From positions 806,001 to 870,000 of the forward strand of contig CAVSQX010000002.1 in the NCBI GenBank assembly GCA_963730225.1: 64,000 bases of DNA, read 5' to 3'. The position numbers and the translations under genes are program-made. This DNA comes from CAVSQX01 sp963730225 (GTDB lineage Bacteria > Planctomycetota > Phycisphaerae > Tepidisphaerales > Tepidisphaeraceae). Shown here piece by piece: positions 9,056-19,329 of the stretch. The notes beneath the pieces were generated by a model. It did no database searches. It worked only from the letters and a program-made list of their open reading frames with translations, and was not told the DNA's origin. The stretch's first letter is position 1. The number at the start of each line of letters is the position of its first letter.

Positions 9056-9920
9056 TAGGCGTCAAGATGAATCGGAACCCGTTTTGATAGTTCTTCAGAT
9101 TGTAGCCCACACCGCCGGTAAAGTTAGTGAGATTCTGGGTGCTGTTGATGGCCCCGGTGAGGTCGGCGAGATTGACCGTTTGAACGTGGCCATCAGCCAT
9201 GAGCAGATTGGCTTGCCGCCAATTGTTGTGACGGCAATTAACGTTTGCGGCCAGTTGGTTTGTCCAATAGTAGCCGTCGAAAACCAGGACCAGATCGGCG
9301 TTGTTTCGGAAGTCCGTAAGCTTGTGCAGATTCTGGATAAGTCCGGTGCCGGGATAGGGAAGATCGGTGAACGGCCAGCGGGCGAAGGCGTTGACTTCGG
9401 AGGAAGTTGGGGTCGCGGTCCAACCGTTGATGCCGTACCAGGTATCCACGCGCACCTGGGTGGAAGCCGACTGCAATCGTGTAAAAAGCGAGCCCATGGG
9501 ATCGATGGGAGTTTTTGGGGCGGGCGTACCGTTGATATCGCTGCGATTGTTTTGTCCGTTAGGACATCTGAATACCGAGGTGCCGAACGAAGTATCCTGC
9601 ATCGTGTTGAACGAAGGGGTCTGCGGAGGCGTGGGAAGGTATTTGCCGTTGACCAGGGTCGTCGCCCAGTTTTCCAATTCTGCCACGGCTGTGCTGGCCG
9701 GATAGGTTGAAGCATCGTATCGCCCCGGGACGAGGTATCCCCGGTAGTCCACAGCGTAGTTCATGATCGCGACGCCAATTTGCTGAAGGTTGGCCTTGCA
9801 CTGCACGGTGTTGGCCTGATCGCGGGCCCGATTGAGCGCGGGCAGCAAGATGCCTATGAGCAAGGCGATGATTCCAATCACCACCAACAGCTCAACGAGG
9901 GTAAAGCCACGTCGACGCAT
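9045..9920 (-). CDS. Pseudopilin-like protein with type II secretion N-terminus
   Basis: Starting at the ATG at 9920 it begins MRRRGFTLVELLVVIGIIAL, the prepilin cleavage/methylation motif: Gly, then Phe, and Glu at position +5, followed by a hydrophobic helix. The globular part contains YRGYLVPGRY and ends with LLMADGHV, typical of the very numerous planctomycete pseudopilin-like proteins (DUF1559 and relatives). Length is 291 residues, normal for the group. The longer upstream frame is discarded because the motif must be N-terminal. It lies 25 bases behind a PEP-CTERM gene and overlaps the xylanase gene, so it is probably co-transcribed with both. Its exact role is unknown. Confidence 0.88.
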   Translation of the reverse strand: MRRRGFTLVELLVVIGIIALLIGILLPALNRARDQANTVQCKANLQQIGVAIMNYAVDYRGYLVPGRYDASTYPASTAVAELENWATTLVNGKYLPTPPQTPSFNTMQDTSFGTSVFRCPNGQNNRSDINGTPAPKTPIDPMGSLFTRLQSASTQVRVDTWYGINGWTATPTSSEVNAFARWPFTDLPYPGTGLIQNLHKLTDFRNNADLVLVFDGYYWTNQLAANVNCRHNNWRQANLLMADGHVQTVNLADLTGAINSTQNLTNFTGGVGYNLKNYQNGFRFILTPNGP

Positions 9921-9945
9921 AGGACAGTCCGTACCCGAATCCAGG

Positions 9946-10722
9946 TTACGTCGCGGCCGCGAATCGGCGGTTCCGTCGTCCGCAACAACTGACTCCGGCA
10001 GCGAGTATGAAAATACCGAATGACACGGGTTCGGGAATCGCCACGACCGATCCGTCCAGTTCCAGCGTTCCCAGGTCGATGTTCTTGCTGGCGTTGCCCT
10101 GCGTATCAAAGTAGGCGCGCACGGTAAAGCTGCTGAGATTGACATCCCCGCTGGGGAAGCTGGCGACTTGGATTTCGTTCATGCTGGGCGGACCGCTGGA
10201 GCCGCGGACTGCGGTGAAAGGCCCGCTGGCGAGGAGGTCACCACCGACGATGGTCGGAGTGCTACTGGCCGTGGGAGTGATCGAGGTCGGGAACCCATCG
10301 ACATTGTCGAAAATATACGCGCTGCGCACATTGCTGCTGCCACCCGCGCCACCGAAGAGCTCGAAGCTGCTCGGATCGAGCGCGTACCCCGGCGCCGCCG
10401 TCACGATCGTTTCGATCCAATACCCGTTGTCGGAAGTGGTGCCGGTGCTTGACACCGACAGATAATTTCCGCCGGAATTATTCGTATACCAACCGCTGGT
10501 ACCGCCGACGCCATCATTTGGCGTGAAGGTGTCGTTGGCGCCGAAATCATTTGTGCTATTGATGCCACTGGCGGTGACGTTTGCGGCAAGGGTAGTGGCG
10601 GCGTAAGTGAAACTGGTCCCATTGGGACCGAAGTTATACGCGTCAATGATGGCAGCCGAACTTTTCAATGAGACTGCCACACCCGAGATACCGAAAAGAA
10701 GTAGTGCGATTCTCACCCTCAT
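9946..10722 (-). CDS. PEP-CTERM protein, paralogue of the N-terminal domain at 4944-6833
   Basis: The ATG at 10722 follows GGAGG. The product has about 258 residues with a signal peptide (IALLLFGISGVAVSLKSSAA). One domain follows (YLSVSSTG, GYALDPSSFELFGGAGG, FTAVRGSSG, VRAYFDTQ, IDLGTLELDGSVV) that aligns along its length with the N-terminal domain of the 4944-6833 protein. The tail is IPEPVS, a hydrophobic span with two Cys, then RRNRR: a PEP-CTERM sorting signal. It lies directly downstream of the LacI gene and upstream of the pseudopilin and xylanase genes, so a role in binding or display linked to polysaccharide use is plausible but inferred. Confidence 0.85.
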   Translation of the reverse strand: MRVRIALLLFGISGVAVSLKSSAAIIDAYNFGPNGTSFTYAATTLAANVTASGINSTNDFGANDTFTPNDGVGGTSGWYTNNSGGNYLSVSSTGTTSDNGYWIETIVTAAPGYALDPSSFELFGGAGGSSNVRSAYIFDNVDGFPTSITPTASSTPTIVGGDLLASGPFTAVRGSSGPPSMNEIQVASFPSGDVNLSSFTVRAYFDTQGNASKNIDLGTLELDGSVVAIPEPVSFGIFILAAGVSCCGRRNRRFAAAT

Positions 10723-10786
10723 AATTTCCTCCACGCTGCGTAAGGCGACATGACTGATCCAGCGGACACACCCGCTGGACAAAGTA

Positions 10787-11810
10787 TCATCGCTTGGACT
10801 GGGCCGTGCTCTCACGAACGACCAGGCTTTCCTCGAGACGGATCGTTGCCGGCGCCATTTCTGGATTCTCAATGCGCTCCATCAGAAGCCGCACCGCGTT
10901 TTCCGCCATCTGCTTGGCGGGAAGGGAAACCGTCGTCAGGGGCGGAATCACTTCCGCCACGGGATAGGTGTCGTTGAACGTCGCGACACTGATATCGTCT
11001 GGAACTGCGCAGGCCCTTTCGCCAGAGATCCTGGAGAAGCCGAACGGCGCCCCAATGGTCGAAGACGAGGACGGCAGTGGGTGCGTTGGGCTTCAGGATC
11101 TGCTCCACGAACTGATCGGGCGGCCCGACAAAGGGCTGATAGGGCTTCAAGCCTGCTTCGAGCATGCATTTTTGATAGGTGGCCAGGCGAATCTCAGCGC
11201 TCTTGTGCGCGGGTGGATTTTGCCCGAGGTTGTAGACGATGTTCTTATGTCCCAGGGACAGCAAATGCTGCATGACCAAGCGGGTTCCCTGTTCATCGTT
11301 GACAAGGACGCGCGTCCAGGATTCGTCGGCATCGGAGTTGACCAGGACTGTGGGAACCTGATTGTTGCGAAGGACATCCAGGACATCCGAGGAGATGACA
11401 CCGAGGGTGAGACAGCCGTCGAATCGGGAGTCACCCAAAAGGCGATCGAAGCGTTCGGAACCTCTTTTGATGTGCAAAAACGACGGACAAAGGTCCATCT
11501 TGCCCAGATGCATCTCGATGTGATCGACGATCTCGAGGTAGACACCGCGCGGGACGGCGCCAAAGGCAGCGGAATACACGACGGCAACAGTCTGGCTGCG
11601 CCGGGTGGCCAGGAGTTGACCGCGCCAACTGGGTCGATAGCCCATTTCTCGAACAGTGCGAAGAATTCTTTCGCGGGTTTCCAGTTTGACAGTGGTGACG
11701 CGACCCGGCTGCCAGTTGACGGCCTGGCTGACAGCAGACTTGGAAACACCAAGCCGCCGGGCGACATCGGCGAGGGTGGGACGGGAAATCGAAAGGCTTT
11801 CTCGACTCAT
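10787..11810 (-). CDS. LacI-family transcriptional regulator, frameshifted
   Basis: The N-terminus has the LacI helix-turn-helix (TLADVARRLGVSKSAVSQAVN) and a hinge region, then a periplasmic-binding-like sensor domain (FDGCLTLGVIS, LSLGHKNIVY). At about 11006 one extra base shifts the frame. Before it the frame reads GLRSS; after it the expected continuation (PDDISVATFNDTYPV, VIPPLTTVSLP) runs in the next frame to the TGA at 10787. If the base is a sequencing error the product has about 340 residues; otherwise the sensor domain is broken. The gene probably controls itself and the downstream PEP-CTERM, pseudopilin and xylanase genes in response to a sugar. An ATG 12 bases further upstream lies inside the operator. 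Confidence 0.82.
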
Positions 11811-11888
11811 AAACCGATTCATTTATCAAATAAACCGGTGTATAGTAATGCGGTGGCACGGAATTGCAAGCACAAAATTGACCAAAAA
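11808..11888. promoter_or_regulatory. Operator region B upstream of the LacI gene
   Basis: It contains AAACCGATTC and TAAACCGGTG spaced two helical turns apart, plus GAATTGCAAGCACAAAAT, and aligns for about 80 bases with region A at 7047-7131. The repeats overlap the LacI start codon, which fits autorepression. No Shine-Dalgarno is visible at the start. Confidence 0.65.
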
Positions 11889-11916
11889 AAGTCACCGTCG
11901 ATTGAGGGCTGAATCG

Positions 11917-13858
11917 CTAAGCCCTGTATGTCAGGTGCGTGGAAATGCGCCGACGTCGCCGGGCAAGGAAGCGCATCACCGCTATAGCAGCCACGCTCAT
12001 TGCGCTTGGCTCGGGCACCGAACTGCCGGCGGCGTCGGCGAGCTGCGCGGTATCGGAAGCGACCATCTCCACCGGTTCCGCAGCCAGCGAAGCGCCCTGC
12101 GTGTTGAAAGCATTGTCGATAAGCGTGTAATCGTCTCCATTGACGACTCCGTCGTAGTTGAAGTCGCCGTTGCGCCAGCCGATGAGTTGATTGTTAAAGC
12201 CATTGTCGATGAGGGTGTAATCGCTGCCGTTGACTACGCCATCGAGATTGGCGTCGCCGAAATACGTGTATTTCACCAGAACGTCGGTGTTGACCACCGC
12301 CTGGCCGTCGAAGCTGCTCAGCAGAGCATTGCCGTTTGCCGCGGCGTTGAGTTCCACGCCCAGCGCAGTGTTGTTCGTGCCGGCGGCCACGGAAGAGGTG
12401 ATGCCGGCGGAACCGTTCCATCGGCCGCCGTTGTATCCGTCGGCGATTTGACTGATAATGTTGGACAGACTTCCATTGTGCACCACCATGTCATTGGCGC
12501 TTAAATCCACCAGTCCGCCCCAGAACGGGGTCGCACCGGCGAAGTTCAACGCACCTATCATCAGCACCGTGCGATTTCCCGTGGCCGAAGGGGCCGCGAC
12601 CGATACCTGCCCACCGAAAAGGAGGTTCAACGACGCCATCGGACGGGCAAGAATCCCCGTATTCGGATTTGCCTGGAAATTGAGGTTGGTCAAAACAATC
12701 ACCGGGAACGGGTTGACGCCGCCTGCCACAATCGCCGGAAAGACCGGGGCAGGTGGAACATAGATATTTGTGGATGCGGAAAGCGACCCGCCGCCGGTGA
12801 TCGTCAGGGTCGCACCAGGCCTTACGTCAGTGTCACCTGAATAACTGTTCGCCCCCGATAAGTGTTAGCGTGCCTCCGTTGACGACCAGGCTTGCGGGAG
12901 CATCATCGGAAATGATGCCCGAGAAGCTACCGCCGGCGTCCACTACCAGCGTGCCGCCATTGAGGATCACGTTGCCCGAGCCGTTGAGCGTGGCGATTTC
13001 GCGGCTGGAATTGCCTTCGTTGTACGTGCCGTTGTCGGTGAGATGAGTTGCCGTGGATATGGAACCTCCGTCTTGAACCAGCAATTCCGCACCAGACGAC
13101 AGGCTAATATTGGAGCTGGAGATTCCGCCGCTGGCGCCGATCTGCAATGTGCTGGAATTGATAACCAGGTCAGAGGTAAAATTTGTGTTTGAATTGTCGA
13201 GGTCTATTGCGCCGCCGCCGTCGATCGTGAGGGGGCCGGTGGGAGTGCCCGACGCAGTGGCCAGATACGCATCGCCACCGATCTCCATAGTCGCCGAGGG
13301 AGCGATGTCGAAATTTCCGCCAACTAGCGGAACTTGAACGGTCAGCCCAGCTGTTCCGCTGCCGTTCCCACCCCCATTCAAGCCGCGAAAACTGACAGTG
13401 CCAGTGACATTGCTGGTGAGAGTTATCAGATCGTTGAGATTGGTGTTGCCCGCTGGTCCGGTGTTTCCACCCTGAAATGCCAGCGTCTGCGGAGTAATGT
13501 TTCCGCTGACGGTACTGGCGTCAATGTCCAGCGGATCGCCGGCAGTGATCAAGTTGGTGTCGAATTCCAGCGCGCCGATGACAAAACTGTTTCCGGTCGG
13601 CGGCGCACTGGAATAGATTCCCAATGCTTCGTTGATGCCGGCGGACTGTGGGACGGCGTCAACGTCTCCCAGCGCCGCTGCGTTGGGTAGCGCCGGAGTC
13701 CAATTCGCCGAGTCGTTGAACGCCTGGCCAACACCGGTGAATGTGTCCTGGGAGAGCTGCGCTCTGGCAACCGACGCGATGCCGGACGATACGGCTGCCG
13801 CCAGCGCGGCGTATGGAAATGCACGCCGCCAAGGTGCGCCAGACTTTGCCGACATCAT
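11917..13858 (-). CDS. Autotransporter-repeat, dockerin and PEP-CTERM protein, frameshifted
   Basis: The ATG at 13858 follows GGAGAAGG; the signal peptide is FPYAALAAAVSSGIASVARAQ. A long beta-rich region follows with autotransporter-associated strand repeats (GGTLVVDAGGSFSG, VVNGGTLTLIG). At a C5 run on the plus strand (12852-12856) one extra base breaks the frame. Removing it gives GANSYSGDTDVRPGATLTI, a textbook repeat of this family, and joins the second half. The C-terminal half has the shared LVDLSANDMVVHNGSL module, two dockerin-like loops (DANLDGVVNGSD, DFNYDGVVNGDD) and a VPEPS sorting tail ending RRRRR. It is probably an exosortase substrate at the cell surface. Confidence 0.82.
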
Positions 13859-14299
13859 GGAAGCAACCCTTCTCCAGCTTCCCAGCAGCATCGAACGCCC
13901 CCACGCGGCCGGCGAAGCGACGCACCCCATCAGCGCTGGCTAGTCCGGCTTGGAAATAATCCGACTCCGCGCCGCTGCCGAATTTCTTGCGTAACGACGT
14001 CAAGCGTGCCGTCGCGTTCGCCAAGTACACCCCGACATTGTCCACAATCCGAATGACCGCGGTCAAGCAAATTGGTAAAACCTTCTTGACGAATTCACAA
14101 TTGATGTTGGCCACCACCATCCCGTCCCTGCTTTTACGGCACAGTTGATCCATGTGCACCCGCGCAGGCGGCCGCTGCAATTTTTGCATGATTTGGGCGA
14201 CAGGGCCGCGGTCTGCCCTTTCTGAGCGAGCGGAAACACAACGAAGCAATGGTGGCGACACCGCTATAACCAGGGGCTGTTCACGAAATCTGGGCAGGT
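13859..14299. other. Intergenic region, presumably a promoter region
   Basis: No convincing gene. A minus-strand open frame (13659-14318) runs through it but has no recognisable family and overlaps the start of the dockerin/PEP-CTERM gene in another frame. An interrupted palindrome GGTTTTACC near 14069-14077 (minus strand) could be a protein-binding site; this is weak. Confidence 0.45.
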
Positions 14300-15208
14300 C
14301 TAGGTTCGACCCGGCCAACGCAACATTCCTACCAGGCCTAAGAGCACCAATCCGCCGGCGAGGGAAGCTGGCAGTGGGGTGGTAGCGGAGGCGGGAGTGT
14401 ACCCGAGGTAGATTTGGGACTGCCCCTCATTGTTGGCGGTCTCATCTCCAGGATCTGTTACCGCCAGTAAGTCGAGCGTTCCGCCAGACAATCCAGCTCC
14501 AGCCATGGGCGTTAGAGTGTTTTTCCATGCTCCTTGTGCCCAACCGAAGGCAGTCGCTAGCTCGGCTGGGGTTAGCGGGTCACCTGAGGCAATCGAGTAG
14601 TAGTTGCTCATCGTGAATGGGAGTGTTGACGTCGGCAATTGTCCAAACGCCGTGGCCGTAGCCGTGGAAAGGCCAAGGTACGAATTATCGTAGATTATTG
14701 CCCAAAGAGCGGCTTGGAACTGGGCGTCGCTTACGATGGTCGCCGAAGTGCTGTTGGCAGACCCGCCCGGAAGAGGCAGGCCGCCGGGCACATTTGCAAA
14801 GAGATTATCTATCGCCGCGATTACAGACGGTGACTCTAACTGAGTAATGCCGTTGTTGTTAGCATTGGACGCCGTCATCGCGCCGTCGTTACTCAGTGTG
14901 TAGGGAAGGCCGGAATAAATATTCCCCACGATGTCGACGCAATATGTGTAAATCGTCGACGGAAGCGATGTGCTTGATGACTGATCGGACCAAACCAAGA
15001 TATCCGAATAGCAAGGCTCTGCAAGGAGCGAACTACCGCTCGGCTGATAATATAGCCAAGCTGTGCCGGAGTTACCCCCGTGTAGCGTATTGACAAAAGT
15101 CAAATTGTCGGCCGAAGCCCGATTAGTCAAAGCGCCCAATGACAACAGAATAGCGCCAAGAGTAAAACGGCCACTCCAGAGCCGCTGTCCATAAAGCCAT
15201 CCAAGCAT
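14300..15208 (-). CDS. Secreted protein with PLPA-type C-terminal sorting signal
   Basis: The ATG at 15208 follows AAGGAGAGG, preferred over the GTG at 15226. About 302 residues. The signal peptide is LGAILLSLGALTNRASA. The body contains YTYCVDI, QFQAALWAIIYD and DLLAVTDPG, a pattern seen in PEP-CTERM/VPLPA proteins of unknown function with a Cys near a YxxCVDI motif. The C-terminus reads TPLPASLAGGLVLLGLVG, then basic residues, which is the VPLPA variant of the exosortase signal. It stands alone between two other surface-protein genes. Function unknown beyond secretion and sorting. Confidence 0.8.
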   Translation of the reverse strand: MLGWLYGQRLWSGRFTLGAILLSLGALTNRASADNLTFVNTLHGGNSGTAWLYYQPSGSSLLAEPCYSDILVWSDQSSSTSLPSTIYTYCVDIVGNIYSGLPYTLSNDGAMTASNANNNGITQLESPSVIAAIDNLFANVPGGLPLPGGSANSTSATIVSDAQFQAALWAIIYDNSYLGLSTATATAFGQLPTSTLPFTMSNYYSIASGDPLTPAELATAFGWAQGAWKNTLTPMAGAGLSGGTLDLLAVTDPGDETANNEGQSQIYLGYTPASATTPLPASLAGGLVLLGLVGMLRWPGRT

Positions 15209-15495
15209 TGACCTCTCCTTCAGCACCTATACGCACCCACAGAGATTTGCAGATCGAGCCCAAGGTCCGATAAGGTTCCCGCAATGCCCGAAGGTTACCG
15301 TTAGCTCCGCAGTTAAGCAACAAGATTCTCAAACAATTCTCGGCCGTGCTGCAACGCTTGCAACCAGGTCGGCGACAGGCACGGACGTGTGAGGTCTCGA
15401 CTGATCCGAAAGGCGGACATTACCAAGAGGAGATCGTACCAAAGATAATGTGTAAATACAAATTTATAAAGCACTTACGATTAATGTCTATAGCT

Positions 15496-18400
15496 CTAAA
15501 TCGGCCATTCGTGGTGGCCGGCTGGGCTGGCAAGAAGCAATTCGTCGGAGTCAACCAGAGCGTCGGCCAATTCCCCTTCGATGCTGTTGCTTGAAAAAAG
15601 AATCGGCGACGGTGTCGTGTTGCCCGCAGTTGGCGGCCGTAACGCGGAACTGGCGTCCTGGGAGATTTCGCTTGGCGGTGCGACAGTTTGCTGGGCAAGC
15701 TGTTGACTAGCAGCAGTGGCGGGCCTGGCGGTTGCGATTATGCTGGAGGGTTGGGTGCTGGTCTGTAAGTTCGATGCATTATCGATTAACGAGAAGTCAT
15801 CACCGTTGATCTTGCCATCGTAGTTGAAGTCGCCGTTTCTCCAGCCGCTGAGGTCGCTGTTGTGGCCGTTGTCGATAAGGGAAAAGTCGGCGCCGTCCAC
15901 GCTGCCGGATAGATTGGCGTCACCGAAGAACGTGTATTTCACCAGCACATCAGTGGACGTCACCACCTGATTGTCGAACGTGCTCATCAGCGTGCCACCG
16001 GCGCCATCGCTGTTCAACTCCACGCCGAGAGCCTTGTCCGTGGTTGCCGCCAGGGAGGAAGTGATACCATCGCCCCCCCACGCCGGCATGCCTGAGTTGA
16101 ATCCCTGCGCGATCAGACCGGTGATCGCCGGCAGGGACCCGTTGTGTACGATCAAATCGTTGCCGCCCAGATCCAACTGGCCGGTGGAAGCGATCGAAAG
16201 ATCGCCCACGACCATCACCGTGCGATCGGTTTGAGCAGCCGCCGTCTGAAGCGCCACGCTCGCGCCTGCGGCTATGTCCAACGTACTTAGTGGGTAGGCG
16301 TTCAATCCACTGCCACTTGCCGGGGCAGGGATGGTGTAAATTCCGCCGTCGATGTTTAGCGTATCAGCCGATGTCGATAGGAATGTCAGCGTCGCTCCGG
16401 CACCGGGCTGGGCGGACTGTGTGAACGTGTCGGCTCCGGAGCCGCCGTTGACGGTGATCGATTGCAGATTGGTGTAGGTGATCGGAACATCGCCACCAAA
16501 CTTTATGCTGCCGGCACTGACGGTGACCGTGTCGTTGCCGCTGGTGCCAACGATCGAAAGCGAGTTGCTGCCGCTGCCACCAGTAAAGCTCAAACCATCG
16601 GCTGGAATTGAGTCGCCGTTGGAAAAGTCGACGGTCAGACTGTCCGGCCCGCCGGCGAACGTCAGCGACGGAAGCGAAGCGATGCTGATCGAATAAGTCG
16701 GGCTGCCGATGCCGGCCGAGCCGAACCAGATTTGCTCGGTAACCAGATCGGTCGCCAGCGCCAAATAATACGTGCCGGCGGCGGTATAGACCGTCGGCAC
16801 GACTTGGACAGGGACAGTGCTGGATGCCGAATAGGCACTCACGTCGTCGCTTGCCGTCGCGCTGATGATGTCTGAATGCGAACCAGTCGTGTAGGCGTGG
16901 CTCACCGTGGAGGGATCGCCGGATACGCTTTGTGGCGTCGATCCGTCGCCCCAGTTGATGACCCATCCGCTGATGCTGTGACTGGCTACTTCGACGGCCG
17001 AGAGATTCAGCACATACGGAACTCCGACGATGGCGGACGAAGCGCCGGCGATAGTCACCGTCGGTGGGACGTGCACGACCGTTACGCTCACGGTGTTTCC
17101 TGCGGAATACGTGCCCACGTCATCCGTGGCTGTGGCCGAAATCGTTTCGGAGAGCGGACCCAAAGCATAGACATGCGTCACCGACGTGGGATTGCCGGTG
17201 ACCGGCTGGATGTCCCCGTCGCCCCAATTGATCGACCAGGCGGCGATGGCGTGCCCGGCCAACTCAACTGCGGAAAGATCCAGCGTGTAGAGCGATTCCT
17301 CATTCACGCTGGACGACCCGGAGAGCGTGAGAGTCGGCGGGACATGTGCTACGGACACCATGATCGTGTTGGACGCGGAGTAAGTGCCGACGTCGTCGGT
17401 GGCGGTGGCGGTAATCGTATAATGGTTCGGGCCGATGGAATACGTGTGCGTCACGCTTGACGGATTGCCCGAGACATTCGACGTGCTGCCGTCGCCCCAG
17501 GTGATCAGCCAAGCGGAAATCGTGTGACCGGCACCGGCCAGTTCGACGCCGGATAACCCCAGCGAGTAGAGCGATTCTTCGTTCATACTGGCGGCGCCAG
17601 AAAGCGTGAGCGTCGGGGGCAGATGAGCGACGGTGACCGCGACCGTGTTGGAGGCGCTGTAGGTTCCCGTGCCGTCCGTGGCCGTTGCTGAGATCGTGTA
17701 ACTGTTGGGGCCAGTGGCAAAAGTATGAGTTACGCTCGATGGATTGCCCGAGACATTCTGCGTGTCGCCGTCACCCCAGGTGATGGCCCAGCTGGACACG
17801 GTTTGGCCAGGATCGGTTGCGGATAGCGAGAGCGTGTAGGTTGATTGTTCGTTTACCGAAGATGCACCGGAAATGGAGAAAGAAGCTGTGGAAGTCTCTG
17901 GGACAGTTCCGCTGACGGTGTATTGGCCGATGTCGTATCCTTCGGAGGGCGCGATGGTCGTGCCGAATTGATCGCTTTCCACGACAAGGTAATAGTTCCC
18001 TGCGGAGAGATTCGTGGTAATGGTTTGGCTCAATGTGCCGGGATTGTCGGCGGAAGCCACCACGCCACCGCTGGAATTGAGAATCAACTCCTGGGCATGA
18101 AGCATCGCTCCGTATTGAGCCACATTGACGTTGAGCGTGACGCTTCCCCCAGTGGTGCCGAAGGAATGGTAATCGGATTGTGTGGTTTGTTCGATGACGC
18201 CGGAGGCGCTGGCCGACTCCATTGGAAATCGTCAGCGGCGTGGCGGTGCCCATGGTCTGGCTGACAGTCAGCGGGGCGTAGCCAAAGCCGTTGGTGGAGC
18301 TGGTGATAACGGCCACGTCGTTTTCGATTGTCGTGGAAGATAACGGCGTTGGGCCGTCCCACCAGACTTCCCTCTGACTGTAGTAAGGCGCTCCCATGAG

Positions 18401-19037
18401 CGGTCCAACCAAGGCATTGCCTTCGTTGAATTCGCTCGTAAGAGTCGTCCCATTGTAAGAGGCCTGAATGTCCAGCCCGAATTCATGGCCGGCTTCGTGG
18501 GCACAGACGTAGCCAATCCAATTGATGTTTTCGTCCAAGCAGGGTCGCAAATACGTATGAGGTCCTGGGCTGATAGGAAACGCTGAAGCTTCCGTCGACT
18601 GAGATACCGGCGTAATTAGATGATTCGAACCAGTCGGTATTGGTAACTACGATCCGCATGGCCTCGTTCACGGGGTAGTTCTGCACGCCGGGATAAGGGT
18701 CTACAGTAGTGACATCCACGTTAAAAGGAGAATATGCTTCAGCGGCGATTGACCAGATTCGCTGGATGTCAGCCAATTCTTGGGTGCTGAATGTGGTGGG
18801 GTCGCCGTCAACGTCAAACGCCGACAGCGCGGGGACGCTCTCTCCATCCCAAGTGGTCGCCGCCGTGCCGACGAAATCGAGATACACCTTGACGCTGGCG
18901 TTTGGCCGGCTGTCAAGCACGGGAACGTCAGTAAGGGGAACGGTCGAGCTGAGCAGTTTTCTCTGCTCAAGAACCTCTGCCACCACCCGGGCATCGCCAA
19001 GGTTTCCAAATCGTCGTTTTTTCAATCGCTTTCGCAA
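15496..19037 (-). CDS. LEPR-XLL metalloprotease with PKD and dockerin-like domains, two frameshifts
   Basis: The TTG at 19037, behind GAGGCGGAG, is the only possible start because an in-frame stop lies just upstream. VAEVLEQRKLLSS is the LEPR-XLL motif. A catalytic domain follows with HEAGHEFGLD (about 18485-18499) and MGAPYYSQREVWW, resembling planctomycete reprolysin-like proteases. The position of the third zinc ligand in HExxHxxGxxH holds Ile, so activity is doubtful. Four PKD domains follow (WAITWGDGD, WLITWGDGS, WSINWGDGD, WVINWGDGS). The protein ends with the shared LDLGGNDLIVHNGSL module and two dockerin-like loops (DANLSGSVDGAD, DFNYDGKINGDD). Single-base shifts near 18541 and 18224 split it into three frames. 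There is no PEP-CTERM tail. Confidence 0.8.
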
Positions 19038-19240
19038 CTGGTTCGCTCCGCCTCAAGAATAGTCGGATATGGGGGCGTACGAGCCCACTTCGGTGATACG
19101 CCAAATCCGCCAAAAGTTCGATCAATTCGACGGAAAAGACATGCTCCGCCGAATAGGCGGCCCAAATTACCGGAGCGACATTTGGGGGCTGCTTATGGGA
19201 CCAGGGGCTTGGGGCGAATTAGCGGAAGGCGAAAATCACA

Positions 19241-19271
19241 AAGGGGCCGGCATCTGAAATGCCAGCCCCTT
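19241..19271 (-). terminator. Strong hairpin, probable terminator
   Basis: AAGGGGCCGGCAT and ATGCCAGCCCCTT form a 13-bp stem with one G-U pair and a 5-base loop. It lies about 60 bases after the stop of the minus-strand gene ending at 19330. The following minus-strand bases are only moderately T-rich. Confidence 0.6.
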
Positions 19272-19329
19272 GGCTTAAAATCCGTCAGCTAAATAGGAAG
19301 AACGGAAAGACCAAACTCGGTCGGGTGTC

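Noticed and set aside
13659..14318. A 219-codon minus-strand frame
   Set aside because: It overlaps the start of the autotransporter/dockerin gene in a different frame, and its N-terminal part resembles nothing known.
15227..15495. Possible riboswitch upstream of the PLPA-tailed gene
   Set aside because: GC-rich paired segments are present, but the conserved residues of cyclic di-GMP or other common riboswitches could not be found.
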